From NCBI GenBank assembly GCA_942492125.1, contig CALODM010000017.1, forward strand, positions 248,001 through 312,000: DNA of 64,000 bases, read 5' to 3'. A program made the position numbers and the translations under genes. This stretch comes from BCD1 sp942492125 (GTDB lineage: Bacteria; Bacteroidota; Bacteroidia; Chitinophagales; Saprospiraceae). The notes beneath the pieces were generated by a model. That model made no database searches. It saw only the letters and a list, made by a program, of their open reading frames with translations, and was not told the DNA's origin. The number at the start of each line of letters is the position of its first letter. Position 1 is the first letter of the stretch. Of this stretch, positions 16,145 through 23,937 are shown piece by piece.

Positions 16145-17908
16145 TCAAATGATCAATCGAACCCCGCCGAGTTCTTCAATACGATAAGGGAATTTGTCGG
16201 TCGGCGACCCAATAAACATGAAGTTGATGGGAATGTTCCATTGCTTGGAGAGTTCCCTGATCAGATCTGGGCCAAAAACACCGGGGACATCGATGAACTC
16301 AATATCGATTTCCGGATACTCCCGGTCAAGAAAATCTATATCTGTCTTCAGGTTTTCAGGTGTTTTTTCGCTTTCATTGTGCACATGAATGATCCGCATC
16401 TTTTTAGTATGTTCATTATTTTGAATGTACAACATCACCTTGTTAAGGGTGTCGATGCTGTCTCCTTTGGTGAAAAAAACAAATTCCTGCTGATTTATCT
16501 TGTTGATGGTTTTGATGATTTTTAAGTTGGTCTCCCTGAAAAAAGTCTGGATGGGTTCAAAGATGTGTTTGATGATATTGAGTAGGATTTTTAACAATAC
16601 AACCCTATTCAACATGATCAGGATGAACAGGAAAAAGGGTATGAAATAATCCAGGAATATGGTAAAGTTACTCGTCATCCCGGGTTTGGGTTCCATCATC
16701 AGGTTACCGATCAGGGCGATGATAACGGCACTTATAGCCAATATGACTTTTGTCCATCGAGCATTGGTTGGACGAGGTAATTTAGCTCGCTTTACTTTTA
16801 AAAGGATATTGCCTATGCCAAAAAGCGCCATTACAGAAAGGAAAGAAATGGTATATACCCCGGCGAGTGATTGTACGTTCCCTTTGGTGATCAGCAAAAC
16901 CGATACACTCAGCAATAAAAAAATAATGATAATCCTGTAGGAACTGCCCTTTGCGTTCTTTTTCAGAAAATAACCCGGAAGTATCCTGTCAAGGGTCATA
17001 CGTTCCAGCAGACCCGAAACGCCTACAAAACTCGTTAAAACAGCCCCGCTAAGGACCAGCACCGCATCGATGGAAATGAGATTGGCCAGCCAGTTTCCGC
17101 CCACATGACTTGCCATTTCCGTGAGCAATGTATTTTGGTATGAATCGCTTTGTAAGATCGGAACAGTGAAAAGGGAAAGCGCAAAAACAGCCATCAAAGG
17201 GTTGATGATTGAAACGATTATCCACATGTTCTTGAGTGTCTTGGGAAATACCCCTCTTTTTTGTTCTTCGACGAAATTGGCAGAACTTTCAAATCCCGAG
17301 ACCCCCAACATCGAAGCTGCAAATCCAAAGAATATCGCATTACGGATGGAACCATTCTGTGGTGTTGTCCCCTGGTTCTCAAAAAAAACGGACAGCCCGT
17401 TTTGCAGCAGAAAATAAAGGATAAAACCGATGAGGACCACCAGTGACAACAGGTGAAAAATAAAAATAAAAATAGCTACTACTGAAGATTCCCTGATGCC
17501 TGCGATAACCAGCAACGCAAAAACCGTCAGCAGAACAATCGTTGCGATGATGATATTGATGGAACTCACTACATGATGAAAATAGTGCATGGCTTCGTTG
17601 GCGGATATTACTGCCGTTGCCATATAGGAAAGGATGGTCAGCGTGGCAGCAAAAGAAGCCATGGATTTACTGGTGGTATTGAGCAGGGCATTATAGGCAC
17701 CTCCATTCATGGGGATGGCTCCCACTACTTCCGCATATATCTGTCTGAATAAAAATAAAATGAAGGCTACGATCAATAGGGTGATCCAGGCATATTTGCC
17801 TGCGAAAAAGATGGATAAGGCTGAAACGTATAAAACGGATGAACTAATATCATTACCGCAAATAGCCGTAGAAGCAAGTTCCCCTAACTTTTTACTTTTG
17901 TTTTTCAT
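16145..17908 (-). CDS. APC-superfamily amino acid permease with a C-terminal soluble domain
   Basis: An inner-membrane amino acid/polyamine/organocation transporter. Residues 1-430 hold about 12 membrane helices; the family motif GAIPMNGGAYNALLNT lies in helix 2 and GVSGFESSANF in helix 6. About 150 residues follow that are soluble: a coiled amphipathic stretch, then alternating strands and helices (EFVFFTKGDSIDTLNKVMLY, MRIIHVHNES, IDIEFIDVPG, INFMFIGSP). This resembles the universal-stress-type alpha/beta fold that some cationic amino acid transporters carry at the C-terminus, probably a regulatory domain. The total of 587 residues exceeds the usual 450 for this reason. Confidence 0.88.
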   Translation of the reverse strand: MKNKSKKLGELASTAICGNDISSSVLYVSALSIFFAGKYAWITLLIVAFILFLFRQIYAEVVGAIPMNGGAYNALLNTTSKSMASFAATLTILSYMATAVISANEAMHYFHHVVSSINIIIATIVLLTVFALLVIAGIRESSVVAIFIFIFHLLSLVVLIGFILYFLLQNGLSVFFENQGTTPQNGSIRNAIFFGFAASMLGVSGFESSANFVEEQKRGVFPKTLKNMWIIVSIINPLMAVFALSLFTVPILQSDSYQNTLLTEMASHVGGNWLANLISIDAVLVLSGAVLTSFVGVSGLLERMTLDRILPGYFLKKNAKGSSYRIIIIFLLLSVSVLLITKGNVQSLAGVYTISFLSVMALFGIGNILLKVKRAKLPRPTNARWTKVILAISAVIIALIGNLMMEPKPGMTSNFTIFLDYFIPFFLFILIMLNRVVLLKILLNIIKHIFEPIQTFFRETNLKIIKTINKINQQEFVFFTKGDSIDTLNKVMLYIQNNEHTKKMRIIHVHNESEKTPENLKTDIDFLDREYPEIDIEFIDVPGVFGPDLIRELSKQWNIPINFMFIGSPTDKFPYRIEELGGVRLII

Positions 17909-18043
17909 GGCTTTAGTAATACACGAAAAAGCTCAATGTACAAACAATCATGTTAAATAGACAATAGGAAATCAAAGAAATATGTCCTGATGTAATTTAA
18001 ATAGGAACTTTGGGGTGGACTCCATAAACGACAACAGTGAATT

Positions 18044-18093
18044 GAAAAAACAGAGGTCCCGAATTTTACTTTGGATAAAACCCGGGACCTCTG
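18044..18093 (-). terminator. Rho-independent terminator of the cytochrome operon
   Basis: An 11-bp perfect stem (18083-18093 with 18051-18061) with a 21-base loop, followed on the minus strand by six T. It lies 28 bases after the stop of the cytochrome c gene. Confidence 0.88.
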
Positions 18094-18121
18094 CAGACAA
18101 GTGAAAATATGTTCAGTACAA

Positions 18122-19153
18122 TTACATATTACCGGCTTCACTTTCAATATAAGCTCTCAGGTCCTCTATCTGCTGATCGCTCATCTTTTCTTTGGTGTAA
18201 TGGGGCATATAACTTTTTTTTCCGTTCAGCGGATAAGTCCCATAGCGTGCTACCTGGTAGAGTGAGTAACGGGTGTAACGATCCATATGCCGGTTCAGGA
18301 ATTTAAAGGAATATTTAGAATCATCCAGGGTGAAAAAGGCATATTGACCTTTGTCATGGCAGTGCAGACAACTGTGATGGTAAATGATATTCCCGTTGTT
18401 TGGGTCACCCTTGAGACCAAAACCTTTGGTGCGGTCTTCCGGTGGAGTCATAAAGGTAGCAGGAGAAGCTTGCAGGTATTTGGATTTGATCAATTGAATA
18501 GCTCCGGACTTATCTCCTCCCTGATTCATCGCCTTATTTAGCGAAGACATTTCTGCTGCTCCTAATAACAGGTCCCCCATTTTCAGATCAATGCTCCAAA
18601 GGTAGGCCAGAATGGATTCCATTTCCCACGCTTCCAGGGTACGACCCTGGGAACATTCAACAGCACAAAGGTCAATAGCTCCGCGGAGGTTGTTGCGGGC
18701 AGACTTGACCAGGTCACCGTATTTCTTGTCGTAGTCCCCGTTGTAAAAAGAAGTCCTGTTGACAACTCCGTATAGGGTTGTTCCCTGGAGGAAGGGCAGA
18801 TTTTTAGCTGCCACATAAGCAAGCCTGGCCTCCGGGTCCGAAATGCTCAGGTCCGGGTCTTCCTTAACCGTATTGTGACAGGAAGTACACACAAAATGTT
18901 TGCTTTGCCTGGGCATTTCTTTTCCGTCAGCATTTTTACTGATACCATCGAAAATGATACTCCGCCCATTTTCTACGGAAACGCCGGGTAGGGTCATGTC
19001 CGGTTTGTGTGGCTGAGGGGTATCTCCGAGTTGTTCAAGCAACTCTGCCACGGAAGCATTTTCATCAATCAGGATGGTAGGCTTATCCGAAGATCCCATA
19101 CTGATGAAAATCAAAACTACGGCAGCGGCAAAAGTAATTATCAATTTATGCAT
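18122..19153 (-). CDS. Secreted diheme cytochrome c family protein
   Basis: A 343-residue exported protein with a signal peptide at 1-20. Two heme c attachment motifs are visible: CTSCH at residues 89-93 and CLHCH near 260. Both lie in separate cytochrome c domains, and Met residues suited as second ligands follow (for example YMPHYTKEKMSDQQIEDL at the C-terminus). It acts in the periplasm as an electron carrier. The DUF5777 gene and a heme-motif lipoprotein lie directly upstream in the same orientation (12-base gap to DUF5777). This trio layout recurs in Bacteroidota and suggests a periplasmic redox module of unknown substrate. A strong terminator ends the operon here. Confidence 0.87.
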   Translation of the reverse strand: MHKLIITFAAAVVLIFISMGSSDKPTILIDENASVAELLEQLGDTPQPHKPDMTLPGVSVENGRSIIFDGISKNADGKEMPRQSKHFVCTSCHNTVKEDPDLSISDPEARLAYVAAKNLPFLQGTTLYGVVNRTSFYNGDYDKKYGDLVKSARNNLRGAIDLCAVECSQGRTLEAWEMESILAYLWSIDLKMGDLLLGAAEMSSLNKAMNQGGDKSGAIQLIKSKYLQASPATFMTPPEDRTKGFGLKGDPNNGNIIYHHSCLHCHDKGQYAFFTLDDSKYSFKFLNRHMDRYTRYSLYQVARYGTYPLNGKKSYMPHYTKEKMSDQQIEDLRAYIESEAGNM

Positions 19154-19164
19154 GGAGTGGTGCT

Positions 19165-20043
19165 TTATATTTTAAAAATCCTCGAGATGGTAAATCCGAG
19201 TCTGAATTCACTGTCTCCCCAGTTGGAAGTAGAGTAGGGGATATAGTCTGTTTCCACGATGCCGCGGGAGTTCGTCAGGTTTACCTGGAAAATATGTCCT
19301 CCGGTATCGATTTCCAGCCCCACACCGATGGACGGATAGTAGCCTTCCGCGGTAGTCCTGTTCTCAGAAAAAGGCAGGGTGACATCAGCAATGACACCGA
19401 ATACTTTGGTGATTTGAACCCTGGTAGCGATACCAAGACTGATGATGCCATTTACATCGTCAAAGGAAACCAGGTTGCGATGGGTATATGCTCCATTGAG
19501 TTGCAGCGAAAAACCGTCTGAGAATTTTTTGGCGATCAAAGCCTGAATGTTAAAGGCGAGGCGGTCGGTGGCATTGGGAAAAAAGTTGATGTTGCTGGGG
19601 TTTTCGGATTTTTGAGCCGTAGATGCTGTCGCCGTACCAATGACGGTCAATGTGATCGGGCTGCCATTTTCTTCCAGCTGCTGAAGTACCCGGTACTTAA
19701 CAAAACCTGTCAGCAGTTGCCGCAAACCGGCCTTTCCTCCCGGGTAGGTTCCAGCACCCTTGGAACGATAAAGTCCAATATTGAGATTGTCCAGGGCGCC
19801 GTATTCGAGCCCGGTAAGAATATCTGCTGCATTCTCCAAACCGAAGAAGGTTTTAAACCCACCGTTTTCTCCGACAAGGTCGCCAAAGCGGTGTCCAATG
19901 CGGACATCTAATTCGTATTTGTTTAACATTTCAACAGACTGGGAATTGATAACCCGCCTGTCTTTAAAGGTCTGGTAAACATCCTGGCCATACATACTGT
20001 TAAACCCCAACAGGATGATCAGGGATAAAATTAGTTTATACAT
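19165..20043 (-). CDS. DUF5777 family beta-barrel protein
   Basis: An exported protein of about 292 residues. ATG 20043 is preferred because it gives a clean signal peptide, MYKLILSLIILLGFNSMYGQ; an in-frame ATG at 20061 adds six residues. The mature part has the DUF5777 pattern DVYQTFKDRRVINSQSVE, a KYELDVRIGHRFG strand, and then many amphipathic strands. This indicates an outer-membrane beta barrel of about 12 strands. The family is typical of Bacteroidota and is often encoded beside cytochrome c and YceI genes. It has no known function; a role in supporting a periplasmic redox module is inferred from position. Confidence 0.82.
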   Translation of the reverse strand: MYKLILSLIILLGFNSMYGQDVYQTFKDRRVINSQSVEMLNKYELDVRIGHRFGDLVGENGGFKTFFGLENAADILTGLEYGALDNLNIGLYRSKGAGTYPGGKAGLRQLLTGFVKYRVLQQLEENGSPITLTVIGTATASTAQKSENPSNINFFPNATDRLAFNIQALIAKKFSDGFSLQLNGAYTHRNLVSFDDVNGIISLGIATRVQITKVFGVIADVTLPFSENRTTAEGYYPSIGVGLEIDTGGHIFQVNLTNSRGIVETDYIPYSTSNWGDSEFRLGFTISRIFKI

Positions 20044-20196
20044 GGAAATTGGTTTTAGCATTAAAGTTAGTCTTACGATAAAAAAATAATTGATTCTCAG
20101 AGCAGCTTTAATTAATATACTCTATCTCTCCCGGCAGGGTTTTACACACAATTGTTCCGGGATGTTGCACTGCTCCATTATTCCCTTATTCCCTCG

Positions 20197-20598
20197 TCAA
20201 TTCTCCGGATATCCATCCAGGATCCAGCAAAGCAGCATGTCTGTTTCTTCAGTCGTCAGATCCGTAGGATTTCCTGCCGGAGTGAAATAGGGTGGCATAT
20301 GGTTTGGATCACTCTGTGGAAGGTCGATAGCATGGTATTTGATCATACCATCTTCCAGTCTGCTTAATAATCCTTCGTAGTTGGTAAAATCTCCGATCCC
20401 TGCAGTATTTCCATCATGACAGCCGCTGTAGGAGCAGTTCAAATTGATGAGGGACCTTATTTCATCATTGTAGGCAACGTCGAGGGAGTCGCAAATTTCC
20501 GGGATATTCTCTTCTATGGTTTTGTTTTTGGTACAGCCAAGAGTGGTTAATAAAACTACTCCTGACACTAAGAACGCGAAGGCAATAAAGTTTTTCAT
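20197..20598 (-). CDS. Small lipoprotein with a CX4CH heme-like motif
   Basis: A protein of 133 residues from ATG 20598; the upstream TTG adds three residues and is less likely. The lipobox LTTLGC places the lipidated Cys at residue 22, so the protein is membrane anchored. The mature protein contains NCSYSGCH near residues 54-61. This is CX4CH rather than the standard CXXCH, a variant seen in planctomycete-type and Bacteroidota cytochromes. A Met-rich DPNHMPPYF segment that could supply a heme ligand and a C-terminal LLCWILDGYPEN follow. It is the first gene of the operon with the DUF5777 and cytochrome c genes. Heme binding is inferred. Confidence 0.7.
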   Translation of the reverse strand: MKNFIAFAFLVSGVVLLTTLGCTKNKTIEENIPEICDSLDVAYNDEIRSLINLNCSYSGCHDGNTAGIGDFTNYEGLLSRLEDGMIKYHAIDLPQSDPNHMPPYFTPAGNPTDLTTEETDMLLCWILDGYPEN

Positions 20599-20872
20599 GG
20601 TCTGCAATTGTTTGTTCAGGTTAAAATGGATTTTTCTAATTAACGCAATATCTGGTTCAAAAGATGTCTTCTTTTGTCGATTTAAAAGCTCAGCGTAAAA
20701 TTTATGGGCAATCTTAAGATTCGGTAGAAAGGAATAGTTTCTTCACATTAATACCGAAAGCGGGCGCTAAAGTAGCATCTTATTTTTTTAATTTCAAAAG
20801 AAGCAGTTGGCGGGATTTGGACAATGGATTGCAAAGGGGGGAGATTTTCCGGAAAGTACTGTTGTTACGGAC

Positions 20873-21910
20873 TTATTTTTCGGCAGCAAAGATGGCGGTC
20901 GCGTATCCATTAACTGAGCCATCGGTCAGTTTAACGGGGGTGCCGTTTTTCCAGTATTTGGCTATGTATTTATTATCATATGTTATCTCGTATCCTGCTA
21001 TAAAAATATCTCCCTTAGTTACAAAAACATCGGTTGCTGTGTTTCTGGAGTTCGGTTCTGACAAATCAGTCGCAATACCGTTTTTCCATATTTTGGCGAT
21101 GGTTATTTCCATGTTTAAACTTTCATGGCCTACGACATAAATATCCTCATCATTAATATAAATCGCACTGGCATAGGCATCATAATTTCCATCGGTTAAA
21201 TCAATTGCATATCCATCTACCCAGTATTTGGCTACCCCTTTTCCATCAGGGGTATACTCATATCCCACAACATAAGTGCTTCCTCCTGATATGGCTATAT
21301 CTTCTGCCCCGGCGAAATGACTTCCATCTGTCAGATCTACCCTGGATCCGTTTATCCAGTAACATGCAATCCGGGTATCAAAAATATTGGTGTGGTAACC
21401 TGATAAAAATACTTGATCATTGACTACTTCCATAGCGGTAATATCTTCTGTAGATCCATCGGGACCACCGATTTCTATTTCAACGGGAGTGCCATTTTTC
21501 CAATATTTAAGCACTTTATTACCGCCTGCGATAAATTCAAAGCCTGCTACATAGACATCATTTCCTGAAATAAATATGGAATTAGCTCTGCCAGATGAGA
21601 GACTATCCGTCAAGTCAATACCAAAGCTGTTTTTCCAGTATTTGGCTACGCTGTGTCCAAAATCATTTTTTTCAAAGCCAGCAACATATACATCGTAGTC
21701 TGTTACGAAAATATCAGAAGCATCTGACATATAGGAATCTGACAAATGGTATAGTATTTCATCGTGCCAATAACTGGCTTTGTTGGATCCATTACCTGAA
21801 ATAAAAAACCCCTTCCAGGGTAGGGGAGGTGAGTCGGAATTTATTTCTTTACAGGAAGCAAAAATTATCGTCAAAATTATGGTAGTCAAAATTTGTACCA
21901 GCGCTTTCAT
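20873..21910 (-). CDS. Lipoprotein made of seven YWKNG repeats, probable beta-propeller
   Basis: A 345-residue lipoprotein with lipobox IIFASC at about residue 20. The mature part is seven repeats of about 45 residues. Each has YWKNG-x3-DLTDG, then A-x2-I-x-V and DVYVAGYE. The repeat count and the fact that the first unit begins with a VAG-like half and the last ends with the complementary ATAIF half fit a closed seven-bladed propeller. It is a surface or periplasmic protein of unknown binding partner. A paralogue with the same seven repeats lies immediately upstream on the same strand. No catalytic residues are recognisable. Confidence 0.8.
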   Translation of the reverse strand: MKALVQILTTIILTIIFASCKEINSDSPPLPWKGFFISGNGSNKASYWHDEILYHLSDSYMSDASDIFVTDYDVYVAGFEKNDFGHSVAKYWKNSFGIDLTDSLSSGRANSIFISGNDVYVAGFEFIAGGNKVLKYWKNGTPVEIEIGGPDGSTEDITAMEVVNDQVFLSGYHTNIFDTRIACYWINGSRVDLTDGSHFAGAEDIAISGGSTYVVGYEYTPDGKGVAKYWVDGYAIDLTDGNYDAYASAIYINDEDIYVVGHESLNMEITIAKIWKNGIATDLSEPNSRNTATDVFVTKGDIFIAGYEITYDNKYIAKYWKNGTPVKLTDGSVNGYATAIFAAEK

Positions 21911-21961
21911 AATTTTTAATTTTGGGTTAAACAGATGTAATTTTCTGCTTTATGATTTAGT

Positions 21962-23012
21962 TTATTTTTCCACGACAAATATTGAATTGGCAAAAGTTTT
22001 GAGATTACCATCAGGTAAATCTACCCGAGTGTTGTTTTTCCAGTATCTGGCTATGTGTCTGCCTTCCGCATTATCCTCACGTCCGGCTACAAAAACGTCA
22101 TCACCTATAACAAAAATGGAAAGGGCTGTAGCGTCATTGATACCATCTGTCAGATCAAAAGCAGTGCCGTTTTTCCAGTATTTAGCGACTGGAATACCTG
22201 CCATGTTTTCTTCATATCCGGCTACATAAACGTCATCATTGTTTACATATATCGCTCTTGCATACGCTGGCTGTTTTCCATTGGTAAGATCAAAGGCGGT
22301 ATCATTCTTCCAGTATTTGGCAATGATTTGAGTATAGGAAGTGTCTATCCCAAATCCACAAACATAAACATCCTGGTCAGAGACAAAAATACCTGTAGTT
22401 TCGTGATAGGTATTTTCCTGATTTAAATTATGGGCAATCCCGTTTTTCCAGTATTTGGCCTGATAAAATTGATTAGAGGGGATCCTCTTGATATCCGGAA
22501 ACATAAACATCTTGACCAGACACAAAAATACCTGTTGCCACTGTGTTAAAAGTACCGTCGGTTAGGTTGTAGGGAATATTGTTTTTCCAATATTTGGCTA
22601 TTCCCTGATCTGATGCATTCATCTCCCACCCTGCGATGTAAATGTCATTATCTGCTACATAAATCGATTTTGCACCGGCCATGGTATTATCGTCGGTTAA
22701 TTTGTAGGGGGTTCCGTTGTCCCAATATTTTACATACCAGTTGTCTGATTCATCAATCTCATTTCCTGCTACATGGATCTGGTCATTTTCAATAAAAATG
22801 GCAAGCGCAGCGTTATTTTTCCCTTCACCTGGCAAGGCGTATTGGATTCCATTTTTCCAGTAACAAGCAGTTGTTCCTGAATCTTCATTTGATCTGTAAC
22901 CGGCAACATAAACATCGTAAACTGGTGTGGAGGGTTCCGGTACTTCATCAGGGCATAAACATGAAATGGCTGTCAGTAATACACCCATCAAGATTTTTAT
23001 TAAATTTTTCAT
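21962..23012 (-). pseudogene. Frameshifted paralogue of the seven-repeat lipoprotein
   Basis: Two overlapping frames, 22473-23012 and 21962-22525, form one gene. The first has a lipoprotein signal (LLTAISCLC) and three repeats, ending in VYVSGYQED followed by a stop. The second continues with NQFYQAKYWKNG and four more repeats. Removing one base from the run of four C (plus-strand GGGG at 22478-22481) rejoins them as a 350-residue protein with exactly seven YWKNG units, like its neighbour. The repeat that spans the junction is otherwise normal. This is either a recent frameshift, a switchable homopolymer, or a read error. The two copies probably arose by tandem duplication. Confidence 0.82.
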
Positions 23013-23351
23013 TTTGATATTTTTTGGTTAACACCTGACCGGAAACTTTTACCCATATGCTTTACATACTACCAATGGAAATGGTCAAGGCATCGAAAAT
23101 TTTCCGGCCAGGCGTTTTAATAAACAGCTACCTTAAGAGTCATTAAATTACTGCGGTGTTCCTCCTTGTCCCCTGACAAAATGGCCACTTAGAATTATCT
23201 GGTAACTTATCCTGTACATATGTGTATAATGACCGCGAATCGCCAAGTCTGCAAAGACTTTGAAATAGGAAGAAAACTTAATGCTCCCCGGTCCCCAGAA
23301 TTTATCTACGGCAATACCTATTTCATCATTTGTAGGGCCTGGTCGTGCACC
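23013..23351. other. 339-base spacer without recognised content
   Basis: I see no gene, strong hairpin or clear promoter in this stretch, which precedes the seven-repeat pseudogene on the minus strand. Only very short unsupported frames occur. Confidence 0.5.
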
Positions 23352-23627
23352 TCACTGCTGTTGATAAAAAGCACAAGGATTAATATTCAGGGCCCACTGT
23401 TCAACTTGAAATTCATTGTAACCTGCGGGATAGGGAACGGGGAACAGTAATTCCAGTTCCAACCTGTCCCGGTGCCAGCCAATAGGTATGGGGCTTGGCA
23501 TTTTCATATCAATGGCAGCAATACCAGTAATAGTGACCAATTCTTTCCCATCAGCCGTTTTGGTGTGTACCCAATGTGGGCAGGGGAATAGATTTTTTTG
23601 CGTTATTTGAGAGATTTTTAAAGACAT
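23352..23627 (-). CDS. Small FPCPHWV-motif protein, 91 aa
   Basis: Not a family I can name. Residues 1-25 read KISQITQKNLFPCPHWVHT. The block FPCPHWV-x-T recurs in the 109-residue protein at 26355-26684, and both follow it with a short MPSPI or TPSPV block. The C-terminal half is beta-like with Pro and Trp (FPVPYPAGYN, WALNINPC). There is no signal peptide or membrane segment, and the two Cys could bind a metal. It is the last gene of a minus-strand cluster (26684 to 23352). Two members bracketing one large protein suggests a dedicated partner role, which is inferred. Confidence 0.6.
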   Translation of the reverse strand: MSLKISQITQKNLFPCPHWVHTKTADGKELVTITGIAAIDMKMPSPIPIGWHRDRLELELLFPVPYPAGYNEFQVEQWALNINPCAFYQQQ

Positions 23628-23669
23628 AATATTGGTTATTTCAGGTAAAAAAATAGTTCTTTGAGATTG

Positions 23670-23882
23670 TCAAAAATGTTCTTCCAAAGCAGGTGTCGCT
23701 TTTTGATCGTTTAAAACTTCTCCACTTATTTCTAGAAGAGCTTCGTCCAATTGCTTTTCAAAAAAGTGCATGTTGGTTTTTTCAAAAGTTGTATTTCCTG
23801 CTTGAGAGAGGTTTTTTCTTATATGCTTTGCAAATTTGTCCCGGATACCAGGAATAATTACGTTATGCCACATTCCACGCAT
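23670..23882 (-). CDS. Small helical protein of unknown function
   Basis: A 70-residue frame from ATG 23882, which can be extended to TTG 23900. The sequence is helical and charged (IIPGIRDKFAKHIRKNLSQAG, then FFEKQLDEALLEISGE). There is no signal peptide and no recognised domain. It lies between the 803-residue protein and the 91-residue FPCPHWV protein in the same orientation, with short gaps of 56 and 42 bases, which supports it being a real small gene of that operon. Evidence is limited to position and amphipathic character. Confidence 0.4.
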   Translation of the reverse strand: MRGMWHNVIIPGIRDKFAKHIRKNLSQAGNTTFEKTNMHFFEKQLDEALLEISGEVLNDQKATPALEEHF

Positions 23883-23937
23883 TTCTGGAGGCTCTTGCAA
23901 AGGAATTGCACTTACTTTGGCTATCCAAAATTAAGGC

